Of a stretch of DNA of 64,000 bases, positions 40,802 through 50,597 are shown piece by piece. The translations under genes were made by a program, and so were the position numbers. Source of the stretch: CBFHOS01 sp965657645 (GTDB lineage Bacteria; Pseudomonadota; Alphaproteobacteria; Puniceispirillales; Puniceispirillaceae); assembly GCA_965657645.1 (NCBI GenBank), contig CBFHOS010000004.1, forward strand, positions 39,665 through 103,664, given 5' to 3'. Each line of letters begins with the position of its first letter. Position 1 is the first letter of the stretch. The notes below the pieces were generated by a model. That model saw only the letters and a list, made by a program, of their open reading frames with translations, was not told the origin of the DNA and made no database searches.

Positions 40802-43800
40802 CTACTGGTCAATATCTGCAAGGAAATCTTGCAAAGTACGCACCTGCAAATTGCCCTGCCGCATAGCGCGAATGGCCTGCCCCGCCGCACGGCTACCCGA
40901 TACTGTGGTGTAATACGGGATCTTGTTCGTCAAAGCGGTCTGGCGCAGTGAGAAAGAATCCCGGATCGCGGCAGCACCCTTGGCAGTGTTAAAGACAAGG
41001 TTAATCTCGCCCGATAGCATTGCGTCAACCGCATGCGGACGCCCTTCCATAACCTTGTTAATATGCGTAGCAGGTACCCCAGCCGCGGTCAGTGCCGCGG
41101 TGGTGCCGCCGGTCGCAACGATGGTGAAGCCATCGCTAACAAGGTCACGGCAAATTTCGATAAAGGCTGGCTTGTCCTCATCCTTAACCGAGATGAAAAC
41201 ACATCCCGACAAAGGCAGCTCTGTTCCCGCACCAAGTTGGCTCTTGGCAAAGGCGCGGCCAAAATCTGTATCCACGCCCATGACTTCACCAGTTGATTTC
41301 ATCTCTGGGCCAAGGAACACGTCAACACCGGGGAATCTGGTGAATGGGAATACCGCTTCTTTGACAGCTACATGCTTTAGGTTCAGCTCTTTTAAGTTAA
41401 AGCTTGCAAGCTTTTCACCGGCCATTACACGGCTGGCAATCTTCGCCAATGGCACACCTGTTGTTTTGGCAACAAATGGGACGGTCCGGCTACCGCGTGG
41501 GTTCACTTCCAACAGGTAAATATCGTCGCCCTTAATGGCAAATTGGATATTCATCAGGCCAACAACATTGAGCGCTCTTGCCAATGCTTCGGTCTGTTTG
41601 CGCAATTCCACCAGCGTTTCGGCAGATAGGTTTTGTGGCGGCAACGAACAGGCAGAGTCACCGGAATGGATGCCGGCTTCCTCGATATGTTCCATAATTC
41701 CGCCAATATAGACGTCTTCGCCATCACATAGCGCGTCAACATCAACCTCGACGGCGTTATTCAAAAACCGGTCAATCAGCACCGGACTATCGCCAGACAC
41801 CACAACCGCATCGCGCATATAGCGTTCAAGATCGGTTTCGTGATGCACGACTTCCATTGCCCGGCCACCAAGAACATAGGATGGCCGGATAACCACTGGC
41901 AGGCCAATGCGGGCAACGATTTCACGTGCCTCTTCAGCAGAATGCGCAATACCGTTCTCTGGCTGTAGCAATCCAAGATCTTGGATTAACTTCTGGAACC
42001 GCTCGCGGTCTTCGGCAAGGTCAATCGCATCTGGGCTGGTGCCTAGAATTGGAATGCCGGCATCCTCTAGGGCGGCGGCGATCTTTAGCGGGGTTTGACC
42101 ACCCAGCTGGACGACGACACCGTGCAAGGTTCCGTTCTGGGATTCGCGCAGAATTACCTCGATCACATCCTCATCGGTGAGGGGCTCGAAATAAAGCCGG
42201 TCAGATGTATCGTAATCAGTTGAAACCGTTTCCGGATTACAATTGATCATGATTGTTTCATAGCCAGCCTCGGACAGAGCGTAACAGGCGTGAACACAGC
42301 AATAATCAAATTCGATACCCTGACCAATTCGGTTTGGACCACCGCCAAGGATAACAACTTTTTTCCGGTCTGACGGATTGGACTCGCATTCAGCCGCGCC
42401 AATGGCGATTGCATTCTCATAGGTCGAATACATATAGGCGGTATCGGATGCAAATTCGGCGGCGCATGTGTCAATCCGCTTGAATACAGGATGCACATTG
42501 GCGGCGCGGCGGATGGCTGTAACTTCGCTATTCTTATGTCCGGTCAAAACCGCCAGACGCGCGTCAGAAAAGCCCATAGATTTCAGATAGCCGAGGCTAT
42601 GCTCATCAGTTGGCAGGCCCTCTGCCTTTAGCTTTGCTTCGGTATCAATGATATGTGCGATGCGCTCTAGGAACCATTTGTCCCAGCCGGTGATCTTGTA
42701 AACATCATCAATAGACATGCCAGAGCGGATAGCCTGGGCAATGCGCAAAATACGGAACGGTACAAGCTCATCAAGCCAGCCGCGCAATGGCTCGTTACCA
42801 AGGGCACTATCCTGTTCTGGCATTTCAACATCATCCAGACCATCAAGGCCGGTTTCCATTGAACGCAGGGCTTTTTGGAGGCTTTCCTCAAAGGAACGTC
42901 CAACCGCCATAGCCTCACCAACAGACTTCATCGATGTCGACAAATGGGCGTCCGCACCAGAGAATTTCTCAAAGGTGAAACGCGGAATTTTGGTAACGAC
43001 ATAGTCAATTGTTGGCTCAAAACTGGCCGGTGTTACGCCGGTAATGTCATTGGCCAATTCATCGAGCGTATAGCCAACCGCAAGTTTTGCGGCAACCTTG
43101 GCAATCGGAAATCCAGTGGCCTTTGACGCCAATGCAGACGAACGGCTAACCCGCGGGTTCATCTCAATCACAATGACCCGGCCTGATTTAGGATCAACAG
43201 CGAACTGGACGTTAGAACCGCCCGTATCAACACCAATCTCGCGAAGAACAGCCAGTGAGGCGTTGCGTAGGGCTTGGTATTCTTTGTCAGTCAGGGTCAA
43301 TGCAGGGGCGACAGTGATCGAGTCACCAGTGTGCACGCCCATCGGATCCATATTTTCAATGGCACAAATGATGATGCAATTATCAGCGGTATCGCGGACA
43401 ACTTCCATCTCAAATTCTTTCCAGCCAAGCAGTGATTCCTCAATCAGGATCTCGCTTACGGGTGAGAGGCGCAGGCCGTTATTGACGATCTCTTCAAATT
43501 CGGCGCGGTTATAAGCAATACCGCCACCTTCACCACCAAGGGTAAATGACGGGCGAATAATCGCTGGCAAGCCGACAAAATCGAGCGCTTCCATCGCGTC
43601 TTCAAATTTACCAACAGTGCGGGCGCGGGCACATTCAAGGCCAATACGGCCCATCGCGAGGCGAAATAGCTCGCGGTCTTCGGCCATCTCGATTGATTCT
43701 TTGCGGGCGCCGATCATCTCGACACCATATTTATCCAGAGTGCCGTCATTATAGAGCGCCAATGCGGTGTTCAGCGCAGTCTGGCCGCCCATTGTCGGCA

Positions 43801-44059
43801 ACAGCACGTCTGGACGTTCTGCTTCAATGATCTTGGCAACGGTTGCCGGCGTGATCGGCTCGATATAAGTCGCATCGGCCATCTGTGGATCGGTCATGAT
43901 CGTCGCTGGGTTTGAATTCACCAGAATGACGCGGTAGCCATCCGATTTCAGCGCCTTACAGGCCTGAGCGCCGGAATAGTCAAATTCGCATGCCTGACCA
44001 ATAATAATAGGTCCGGCGCCGATGATGAGAATGGATTTAATATCGTTACGGCGCGGCAT
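40802..44059 (-). CDS. carB: Carbamoyl-phosphate synthase large subunit
   Basis: A 1085-residue CarB. It makes carbamoyl phosphate from bicarbonate, ammonia from CarA and two ATP for pyrimidine and arginine synthesis. The two homologous ATP-grasp halves are clear (G-A-G-P-I-I-I-G-Q-A-C-E-F-D-Y-S-G-A-Q at the start; G-G-G-P-N-R-I-G-Q-G-I-E-F-D-Y at about 560). A C-terminal MGS-like allosteric domain follows (I-V-A-T-G-G-T-T-A-A-L). Length is standard. It begins two bases after the carA stop. Confidence 0.98.
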   Translation of the reverse strand: MPRRNDIKSILIIGAGPIIIGQACEFDYSGAQACKALKSDGYRVILVNSNPATIMTDPQMADATYIEPITPATVAKIIEAERPDVLLPTMGGQTALNTALALYNDGTLDKYGVEMIGARKESIEMAEDRELFRLAMGRIGLECARARTVGKFEDAMEALDFVGLPAIIRPSFTLGGEGGGIAYNRAEFEEIVNNGLRLSPVSEILIEESLLGWKEFEMEVVRDTADNCIIICAIENMDPMGVHTGDSITVAPALTLTDKEYQALRNASLAVLREIGVDTGGSNVQFAVDPKSGRVIVIEMNPRVSRSSALASKATGFPIAKVAAKLAVGYTLDELANDITGVTPASFEPTIDYVVTKIPRFTFEKFSGADAHLSTSMKSVGEAMAVGRSFEESLQKALRSMETGLDGLDDVEMPEQDSALGNEPLRGWLDELVPFRILRIAQAIRSGMSIDDVYKITGWDKWFLERIAHIIDTEAKLKAEGLPTDEHSLGYLKSMGFSDARLAVLTGHKNSEVTAIRRAANVHPVFKRIDTCAAEFASDTAYMYSTYENAIAIGAAECESNPSDRKKVVILGGGPNRIGQGIEFDYCCVHACYALSEAGYETIMINCNPETVSTDYDTSDRLYFEPLTDEDVIEVILRESQNGTLHGVVVQLGGQTPLKIAAALEDAGIPILGTSPDAIDLAEDRERFQKLIQDLGLLQPENGIAHSAEEAREIVARIGLPVVIRPSYVLGGRAMEVVHHETDLERYMRDAVVVSGDSPVLIDRFLNNAVEVDVDALCDGEDVYIGGIMEHIEEAGIHSGDSACSLPPQNLSAETLVELRKQTEALARALNVVGLMNIQFAIKGDDIYLLEVNPRGSRTVPFVAKTTGVPLAKIASRVMAGEKLASFNLKELNLKHVAVKEAVFPFTRFPGVDVFLGPEMKSTGEVMGVDTDFGRAFAKSQLGAGTELPLSGCVFISVKDEDKPAFIEICRDLVSDGFTIVATGGTTAALTAAGVPATHINKVMEGRPHAVDAMLSGEINLVFNTAKGAAAIRDSFSLRQTALTNKIPYYTTVSGSRAAGQAIRAMRQGNLQVRTLQDFLADIDQ

Positions 44060-44061
44060 CG

Positions 44062-45246
44062 TTATGATCTCTGCTTCATCAATTGTGTGAAACGTTCAAA
44101 CAAGTATCTGGAATCATGCGGCCCGGGCGATGATTCTGGATGATATTGAACGCAAAAGGCGGGCTTTGTCTTGTGGCGCAAGCCTTCAACCGACTGGTCA
44201 AATAGCGATATGTGCGACACTTCTAAATCATCTGGCAGGCTATCGGGATCAACACAGAACCCGTGATTCTGGCTGGTGATTTCGATCTTGCCAGTGGCAA
44301 GGTCTTTCACCGGATGGTTAGCCCCGCGGTGGCCACGATCCATCTTGAAGGTCTTTGCCCCCATCGCCAAGGCCATCAATTGGTGGCCAATACAAATGCC
44401 AAAGATCGGCATGTCGGCGTTGATCAAAGTGGCAATCTCGCTGGCGGCATAATTGCCGGTTGCGGCTGGATCACCCGGGCCATTGGCCAAAAACACGCCA
44501 TCAGGCTGCATCGCTAGAATATCGGCGGCGCTGGTGCTTGCGGGTACAACAGTGACCGCGCACCCTACATCTTGCAGACAGCGCAGGATGTTTTGCTTGC
44601 AGCCAAAATCAACGGCGACGACTTTATATAGGGAATCGGTTTTCTGGTGCGCATTGTTTTCATACTGCCAGCTCCCTTCGTCCCATTGATGCTGGGCATC
44701 TGTGGTCACGGTTGCGGCCAAATCCATGCCGGCAAGTCCCGGCCATGCTTTTGCCATGGCGATCAGCTTGTCGACATCGATATTGCCGTCTGGGCTGTGA
44801 CAGATCACACCATGCGGTGCACCGCCATCACGAATGCGGCGGGTGAGGGCTCTGGTATCAATGCCTGCGATGCCGGGCAGATTATGTGTCTGCATCCATT
44901 CATCAAGACTTGCATCCGCGCGCCAGCTCGCAGGGTTGGTAATTTCTTGGCGGGTAATCATCCCCAGCGCGGCCGGTGTAACGGTCTCGCCATCCTTGGC
45001 GTTGGTACCGACATTGCCGATATGGGGAAAGGTAAAGGTAATGATCTGACCAGCATAGGAAGGATCAGTCATAATTTCCTGATAACCGGTCATAGATGTG
45101 TTGAAACACACTTCGCCAACATTTGTAGTGGCGGCACCAAATCCGATTCCGGGAAAGACGGTCCCATCAGAGAGAACCAAAACTGCCGTCGGGTTGTCCC
45201 GACTGGCGCGCAATGTGACAAAGCCAGAATGCGATATCTGCCCCAT
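44062..45246 (-). CDS. carA: Carbamoyl-phosphate synthase small subunit
   Basis: A 394-residue CarA, the glutamine-hydrolysing subunit. The N-terminal half has L-S-D-G-T-V-F-P-G-I-G-F-G-A and N-T-S-M-T-G-Y-Q-E-I. The amidotransferase triad is in I-F-G-I-C-I-G-H-Q (Cys) and Q-Y-H-P-E-S-S-P-G-P (His, Glu). I start it at 45246, where AAGGG stands about 6 bases upstream; longer frames up to 45381 add non-conserved residues. It is followed two bases later by carB and lies opposite yqeY across a long repeat-bearing spacer. Confidence 0.96.
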   Translation of the reverse strand: MGQISHSGFVTLRASRDNPTAVLVLSDGTVFPGIGFGAATTNVGEVCFNTSMTGYQEIMTDPSYAGQIITFTFPHIGNVGTNAKDGETVTPAALGMITRQEITNPASWRADASLDEWMQTHNLPGIAGIDTRALTRRIRDGGAPHGVICHSPDGNIDVDKLIAMAKAWPGLAGMDLAATVTTDAQHQWDEGSWQYENNAHQKTDSLYKVVAVDFGCKQNILRCLQDVGCAVTVVPASTSAADILAMQPDGVFLANGPGDPAATGNYAASEIATLINADMPIFGICIGHQLMALAMGAKTFKMDRGHRGANHPVKDLATGKIEITSQNHGFCVDPDSLPDDLEVSHISLFDQSVEGLRHKTKPAFCVQYHPESSPGPHDSRYLFERFTQLMKQRS

Positions 45247-45825
45247 TTGAACCCTTATACCTAGTGCTAGAATTGTAAAGTTTCCAAACACCGCCCCGCT
45301 CATCAGGACAGGCTGGTAAACGGCTGAGTTCTTACTAGAGCCATCCCCCGCGGTCAAGAGGGGGAAGCGTTCATTTGCCATAAAACCACATGTTTTTGTG
45401 GTTCGCCCAGAAAACCTCGCTATATCTGGGGTTTATGGTGATGGTGATATTGGGCCGCTCTAAAAAGATAGACCCACAAACGTGTGTGCAGCCCAGCCAT
45501 TGGCCTATCGAAACGGCGAATCAGGGATAGAGATCTGGCAAATACCTGGCAAATATTTCGCATTTATCGGGAAAATATCCGGCAAATGTCCGGCAAATGT
45601 CTGGTAAATATGCGGCGAATATTGCTGAAATTCAAGGTGAGGCTTGCAGTGATGCGACGAAGTCGGTAAACGCCTAGCTCGTTTTACACATACTACTTTT
45701 ACTTTTTAGATTTATAATAGGGTGATTCGCTGGCAAAGGGCCAAACGGGGCTTTTTGCATGAGGGCTATTTATAACGGCTAAGATTAGCGTTGATCCTAT
45801 CGTAGGGTTTCAGGAGTTGCAGACG
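45247..45825. other. Long spacer between divergent carA and yqeY, with 11-bp array
   Basis: A 579-base gene-free region. It contains an array of 11-bp units (45513-45633) and a TATAAT box at 45713-45718 that may serve yqeY, without a clear -35 partner. The carA promoter should be in the left part but was not resolved. A short open frame over the array is not considered a gene, since 11-bp periodicity does not keep frame. Confidence 0.6.
45513..45633. repeat. Phased array of 11-bp units, consensus CYGGCAAATRT
   Basis: From 45535 to 45633 nine 11-mers follow without gaps: CTGGCAAATAC, CTGGCAAATAT, TTCGCATTTAT, CGGGAAAATAT, CCGGCAAATGT twice, CTGGTAAATAT, GCGGCGAATAT and TGCTGAAATTC. Two units further left, ACGGCGAATCA (45513-45523) fits the same phase. 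Each unit has a GC-rich head and an AAAT-rich tail, so A-tracts recur about once per helical turn. Confidence 0.85.
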
Positions 45826-46281
45826 ATGCGTGACCAAATTTCAGCAGCGCTTAAAGACGCGCTAAAGGCGAAAGACCAAGTTGCTTTGGGAACGATGCGT
45901 CTGATTAGCGCCGCGCTAAAGGATCGTGATATCGCCGCGCGTGGAAATGGCAATACTGACGGGATTTCAGATGATGAAGTTCTGGCGATGTTGCAAACGA
46001 TGATCAAGCAACGGACCGAATCTGCGAAAATGTACCGCGATGGTGATCGCCCCGAACTGGCCGAGGCCGAAGAGCGCGAGATTGTTATCATCATGCAATT
46101 TCTGCCGACCCAGCTAGACGAGGCTGGTATCGAAGAAGCGATCAGCAAGGCGATGAGTGAAACCAACGCTAGCTCGGTCAAGGATATGGGCCAAGTGATG
46201 GCTTATTTGAAGAACGGCTATGCTGGCCAGATGGATTTTTCTCTCGCCAGTCAAATGGTCAAAAAGATGCTGATCGGTTAG
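45826..46281 (+). CDS. GatB/YqeY domain-containing protein
   Basis: A 151-residue YqeY-type protein, homologous to the tRNA-binding tail domain of GatB (aspartyl/glutamyl-tRNA amidotransferase). It opens R-D-Q-I-S-A-A-L-K-D-A-L-K-A-K-D and contains L-R-L-I-S-A-A and M-I-K-Q-R-T-E-S-A-K. The later part has E-I-V-I-I-M-Q-F-L-P and D-M-G-Q-V-M-A-Y-L-K. Its function as a free protein is not settled. The start at 45826 follows AGGAG by 9 bases. It lies upstream of dnaG and rpoD, as in many alphaproteobacteria. Confidence 0.93.
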   Translation: MRDQISAALKDALKAKDQVALGTMRLISAALKDRDIAARGNGNTDGISDDEVLAMLQTMIKQRTESAKMYRDGDRPELAEAEEREIVIIMQFLPTQLDEAGIEEAISKAMSETNASSVKDMGQVMAYLKNGYAGQMDFSLASQMVKKMLIG

Positions 46282-46469
46282 ATCGGCGAACCGTTTTCAC
46301 CTTTCATCGGTGTTTTCCATAACGATATGCGCCACCACTATGCTAGCGTTGTCGTTATTGTCCCCATCTTAATAACGGCTGGATGCTTAATAATGGGTGG
46401 GTGTAGCCATGACATATGGGTTGATGCACGGCGAGCAAGCATAGCGGAACAGCTTTAAGGTAGGCAAAG

Positions 46470-48194
46470 ATGGCGGTGCCACCCCAATTTATCGATGATT
46501 TACGCCAGCGCATTCCGCTGTCCGACATTGTTGGCAAGCGCGTCAAGCTAACCCGCAAAGGCCGCCGCTTTTCTGGTCTTTGTCCATTTCATTCTGAAAA
46601 AACACCGTCATTCTCTGTGGTTGATGATGATGGCTTTTACCATTGCTTTGGATGCGGTGTTCACGGCGATGCGATTTCTTTTTTGCGCGAAACTGATGGG
46701 CTTGATTTCATGGAGGCGGTTGAACGCCTTGCCGAAATGGCCGGTCTGGCGATGCCCCAGAGTGTGCCGCAAGATCCAAAAGTCACCGCCCAGCGTAAAG
46801 CCGCTTTTGATATTCTGGAAACCACCACCCAGTTTTTTCAGGCCGCATTGGCCCGTAATGATGGCGCGGTAGCGGCGCGGTATTTGCGCGACCGTGGGCT
46901 TGGCCCCGATATTATCGGTACTTACCGGCTTGGCTATGCGCCAGCCGGAGGTTTGCGGGCAGCACTATCGGCCAAGGGGTTTTCCGATGCGGATATGCTG
47001 GCGGCGGGGGTGATCCGCAAAAGTGACCGCGATGGATCGCTGTTTGATTATTTTCGGGATCGGGTGATGTTTCCGATTGAAAACCGTCAGGGCAAAATCA
47101 TCGCTTTTGGCGCGCGGGCACTAGGCGATGCCCAGCCGAAATATCTCAATTCAGGCGAGGGCCCCACCTTTTCAAAGAAATCCGTTCTTTATGGTTGGGT
47201 GCAGGCGCGTGAGGGATTGCGCCGCAAATTGCCGCTGGTTGTCGCCGAGGGCTATATGGATGTGATCGCCATCCATAAAAGCGGTGTTGCGGCGGCGGTG
47301 GCGCCGCTGGGAACCGCGCTCACCGAGGAACAGATAGCTCTATTGTGGAAATTGCATGATGAGCCGATTTTGTGCTTTGACGGTGATGCCGCTGGTCAAC
47401 GTGCCCAGATGCGTGCGCTAGAGAGAATTTTGCCAGTCATCGAGCCGGGAAAATCGGCCCGCTTGGCGTTACTGCCAGAGGGCAAAGATCCTGATGATGT
47501 GCTCAAGGAAGCGGGCCAAGACGGGTTTGTAAAGATACTGTCGATGGCGCGCTCGCTCGTCGATAGCCTATGGGATGGTTTGGCCGCGGCGCATGATCTG
47601 CGCCAGCCCGAAGCGCGCGCGCAATTCTGGCAAGCGATCAGAGGCCAAGTGCGCTTGATCGCCAATAACCAAGTGCGCAGTGCCTATAGTGACGAAATTG
47701 AGAGCCGAATCGCCGCAATGCGAAACGCAGGACGCGGCGCGGGTGGCAGAATGGACGCAAGAGGCGGGATGATGTCGCCGCGAATGACCAAGCGTCCCAG
47801 TACCGGCATGATTAACCGTCACCGCGCCATAATTGCGCTGATTCTGGCGCATCCTGTGCTAATTACGGGGCATTATGAGACTTTGGTCTATGCCGATGCC
47901 GGTGATGCAGCGCTCGAATCGCTAAAAAAAGCGGCAATTGATGCAGTAATCAACGATCCGGACCTTGACGCAGAAGCTCTTAGGTATCATTTACAGGGAT
48001 CGAGTTACGCAGACAGCATAGCTTTAATATCGGGAGAAGAGATGAAGGCGCGGTTGGGTTTTGATCCAGCGGCGCTAAGCGGCCAGGAAGCTGAGCAACG
48101 GCTCGGTGAATTGCTAAGCCTCGTCAGTGGCAAAGCAGGTGTGTTTTCAAACAATGGTCGGGGTGTTCCGGGTAACGGTATGCCTCTCAAATAG
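46470..48194 (+). CDS. dnaG: DNA primase
   Basis: A 574-residue DnaG that lays RNA primers at the replication fork. The CHC2 zinc finger is C38-P-F-H41 with C59-F-G-C62. The RNA polymerase domain follows with R-D-R-V-M-F-P-I, the TOPRIM acidic motif V-V-A-E-G-Y-M-D-V-I, and L-C-F-D-G-D-A-A-G. The C-terminal helicase-binding part is short, so the total is below the common 580-650. AAGG precedes the ATG. It forms the macromolecular-synthesis unit with rpoD. Confidence 0.97.
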   Translation: MAVPPQFIDDLRQRIPLSDIVGKRVKLTRKGRRFSGLCPFHSEKTPSFSVVDDDGFYHCFGCGVHGDAISFLRETDGLDFMEAVERLAEMAGLAMPQSVPQDPKVTAQRKAAFDILETTTQFFQAALARNDGAVAARYLRDRGLGPDIIGTYRLGYAPAGGLRAALSAKGFSDADMLAAGVIRKSDRDGSLFDYFRDRVMFPIENRQGKIIAFGARALGDAQPKYLNSGEGPTFSKKSVLYGWVQAREGLRRKLPLVVAEGYMDVIAIHKSGVAAAVAPLGTALTEEQIALLWKLHDEPILCFDGDAAGQRAQMRALERILPVIEPGKSARLALLPEGKDPDDVLKEAGQDGFVKILSMARSLVDSLWDGLAAAHDLRQPEARAQFWQAIRGQVRLIANNQVRSAYSDEIESRIAAMRNAGRGAGGRMDARGGMMSPRMTKRPSTGMINRHRAIIALILAHPVLITGHYETLVYADAGDAALESLKKAAIDAVINDPDLDAEALRYHLQGSSYADSIALISGEEMKARLGFDPAALSGQEAEQRLGELLSLVSGKAGVFSNNGRGVPGNGMPLK

Positions 48195-48260
48195 AGTTTA
48201 CAAATGGTCCCGGTTGGCCCGGTCCCGCTGGGTGGCTGATTGATTAGGAGCCGGTTTCGA

Positions 48261-50276
48261 ATGGCAGTAAAAGCAAACAAACAAGCTGAGCCTGATACAA
48301 ACGCAACCAATAGTGCGGTTGAATCTGCTAGTGGCGATGCAGCGCTGCAAACTATCAAGACGCTGATAAAACTCGGCAAAGAGCGCAGCTTCGTCACCCA
48401 TGACGAGATCAATGCCGCCTTGCCAGCCGAAGAATATACCTCTGAACAAATCGAAGACGTAATGTCATCTTTGGTAGAGATGGGCGTGTCCGTGGTTGAT
48501 AGCGCCGAGAGCGAAGAAACCACCGAAGGCGCCGAAGACGACAATCGCGCCGCCGGTAATCTGTCCGATAGTGATGTATCTGGCACTGATGATCCGGTCC
48601 GTATGTATCTGCGCGAGATGGGCTCTGTCGAGCTATTGTCGCGCGAGGGCGAGATTGCCATTGCCAAGCGTATTGAGGCCGGCCGCGAGATGATGATCGG
48701 CGGCATTTGTGAATCACCGCTGACGATCCGCGCTTTGTTGCATTGGCGTGACCAGATCGCCGATGGTGTGGTGCCGATGCGTGATATCATCGACCTTGAG
48801 ACCACCTATGCAAAATTGAACGGCACCGCGATCATTGACGCGACCAGCGTAGTGGCGATGGAAGACGGGATTGCCGACGAAGATCTTGAGGATGAAGAAG
48901 AGCCCGAGATCGAAGAAGAGGAAATCGAGGAAGAGGATGAAGAGAGCGGTGATAGCGACACCGACACATCCACTAGAGACTCCAACGATGACCGTGACGA
49001 CAATGATGACATCAATATGTCGCTGGCGGCGATGGAAGACGCTATCCGCGAACAGATGATGGAGCTGTTTGACGAAATCGGCGTTCTATTCAAGCAATAT
49101 TCAAAATCACAGGACCGCCGCCTTATCCGCATGGCCAAGGGCGAAGCGCTGGTTCCAAAGAGTGAAGTCGCCCATCTCGACATGAAGATTAAGCTTGTTG
49201 AGCTAATGGAAGGCGTGCATTTCCATGTGAACCGGATTGAATCGCTGTCGGATCAGCTATTCACCCTGAACAAGCATGTGACCTCTATTGAAGGCCGCTT
49301 GATGCGCGCCGCCACCGATTGTGGCGTAAACCGCGCACAGGTTCTAGAGGCATGGTCTGGCCGCGAATGCATGGATAATTGGCCGGGCCCTGAATACACC
49401 ACCAAGGCGTGGAAAAAGATGACCGAAACCAAGGCTGACGAGATCGGCGAGCTACAGGACAAAATCCGTCTTGTGGTTGATGATGTGGGCCTGTCTGTTT
49501 CTGAATTCCGCGAGATTGTACAGACCATCCAGCGCGGCCAGCGTGAAGCCGCCCGTGCGAAAAAAGAAATGGTTGAAGCCAATCTGCGTCTGGTGATCTC
49601 GATCGCAAAGAAATACACCAACCGTGGTTTGCAATTCCTCGATCTCATTCAAGAGGGCAATATCGGCCTGATGAAGGCGGTGGATAAGTTTGAATATCGC
49701 CGTGGTTATAAATTCTCGACCTATGCGACATGGTGGATCCGTCAGGCGATCACGCGCTCTATTGCCGACCAAGCGCGGACCATCCGTATTCCGGTGCATA
49801 TGATCGAGACTATCAACAAGCTGGTCCGTACATCGCGCCAGATGCTGCATGAAATTGGCCGCGAGCCGACGCCAGAAGAATTGGCCGAAAAGCTGTCTAT
49901 GCCGATCGATAAGGTGCGCAAAGTGCTAAAGATCGCCAAGGAGCCAATCTCGCTCGAAACGCCGATTGGTGATGAGGAAGATAGCCATCTGGGCGACTTC
50001 ATCGAGGATAAAAACGCGGTGCAACCGCTTGATGCGGCGATCCATGCTAACCTGCGTGAGACCACAACCCGCGTTCTGGCCAGCCTGACGGCGCGTGAAG
50101 AACGTGTGCTGCGGATGCGTTTTGGTATTGGCATGAATACTGACCACACGCTAGAAGAGGTCGGTCAGCAATTTAGCGTAACGCGTGAGCGTATTCGCCA
50201 GATTGAGGCAAAGGCGCTCCGTAAACTCAAGCACCCATCACGGTCACGCAAGTTGCGGAGCTTCTTGGAGAATTAA
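48261..50276 (+). CDS. rpoD: RNA polymerase primary sigma factor (sigma-70)
   Basis: A 671-residue housekeeping sigma factor. Region 1.1 begins about residue 28, and region 1.2 has D-D-P-V-R-M-Y-L-R-E-M-G. An extended, highly acidic insertion lies at about 200-255. Region 2 is classical (A-N-L-R-L-V-I-S-I-A-K-K-Y, F-S-T-Y-A-T-W-W-I-R-Q-A-I), and region 4 ends the chain (V-T-R-E-R-I-R-Q-I-E-A-K-A-L-R-K-L). The start at 48261 follows AGGAG. It is 66 bases after dnaG and 44 before a tRNA gene. Confidence 0.98.
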   Translation: MAVKANKQAEPDTNATNSAVESASGDAALQTIKTLIKLGKERSFVTHDEINAALPAEEYTSEQIEDVMSSLVEMGVSVVDSAESEETTEGAEDDNRAAGNLSDSDVSGTDDPVRMYLREMGSVELLSREGEIAIAKRIEAGREMMIGGICESPLTIRALLHWRDQIADGVVPMRDIIDLETTYAKLNGTAIIDATSVVAMEDGIADEDLEDEEEPEIEEEEIEEEDEESGDSDTDTSTRDSNDDRDDNDDINMSLAAMEDAIREQMMELFDEIGVLFKQYSKSQDRRLIRMAKGEALVPKSEVAHLDMKIKLVELMEGVHFHVNRIESLSDQLFTLNKHVTSIEGRLMRAATDCGVNRAQVLEAWSGRECMDNWPGPEYTTKAWKKMTETKADEIGELQDKIRLVVDDVGLSVSEFREIVQTIQRGQREAARAKKEMVEANLRLVISIAKKYTNRGLQFLDLIQEGNIGLMKAVDKFEYRRGYKFSTYATWWIRQAITRSIADQARTIRIPVHMIETINKLVRTSRQMLHEIGREPTPEELAEKLSMPIDKVRKVLKIAKEPISLETPIGDEEDSHLGDFIEDKNAVQPLDAAIHANLRETTTRVLASLTAREERVLRMRFGIGMNTDHTLEEVGQQFSVTRERIRQIEAKALRKLKHPSRSRKLRSFLEN

Positions 50277-50320
50277 TCTGGCTCGGGATGCAATATTGCG
50301 TCCAGAGCGCAGGCAAGAGT

Positions 50321-50397
50321 GGGCCTGTAGTTCAATTGGTTAGAACCCACGGCTCATAACCGTGTTGTTGCAGGTTCGAGTCCTGCCGGGCCCACCA
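50321..50397 (+). tRNA. tRNA with CAT anticodon, probably tRNA-Ile2 (lysidine type)
   Basis: A complete 77-base cloverleaf with encoded CCA. The acceptor GGGCCTG pairs with CGGGCCC, the anticodon stem CACGG/CCGTG encloses loop CTCATAA (anticodon CAT, 50355-50357), and the T arm is GCAGG-TTCGAGT-CCTGC. The G1-C72 pair and absence of the initiator G-rich anticodon stem exclude initiator Met. A GGGCC acceptor and position after rpoD favour Ile2, whose C34 would be modified to lysidine; elongator Met remains possible. It may share the rpoD transcript. Confidence 0.9.
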
Positions 50398-50597
50398 ACC
50401 TCCGTGAAAAATCAATGTAGACGCCGCCTTTATAGGTGGTCTCGCGGCTGGTTTAATTAGAAAAAACTCATATAAATCAGACTATTGACTCATCGGTACG
50501 AGTAGCTATCATCGGCGACGATGGAGTGCCACTTTGCCCATTATCCTTTGCGTTTTCCAGCACTCTTTTTGAACGCCTAGCGTAAGAGGAGAGGTGC

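Noticed and set aside
45513..45633. 11-bp array as a CRISPR array
   Set aside because: Units are contiguous without unique spacers of 25-40 bases, and no cas genes are present.
45484..45669. Short open frame covering the 11-bp array
   Set aside because: Period 11 is not a multiple of three, and the translation shows no protein-like pattern; better read as non-coding repeat DNA.
48005..48805. Minus-strand frame of 266 codons across the dnaG end and rpoD start
   Set aside because: Antisense to two certain genes, Ser-rich low-complexity translation, no family match.
50321..50397. tRNA gene as the attachment site of the phage-like module
   Set aside because: The module begins 6 kb away, beyond several chromosomal genes, and no duplicated tRNA 3' end was seen near it.
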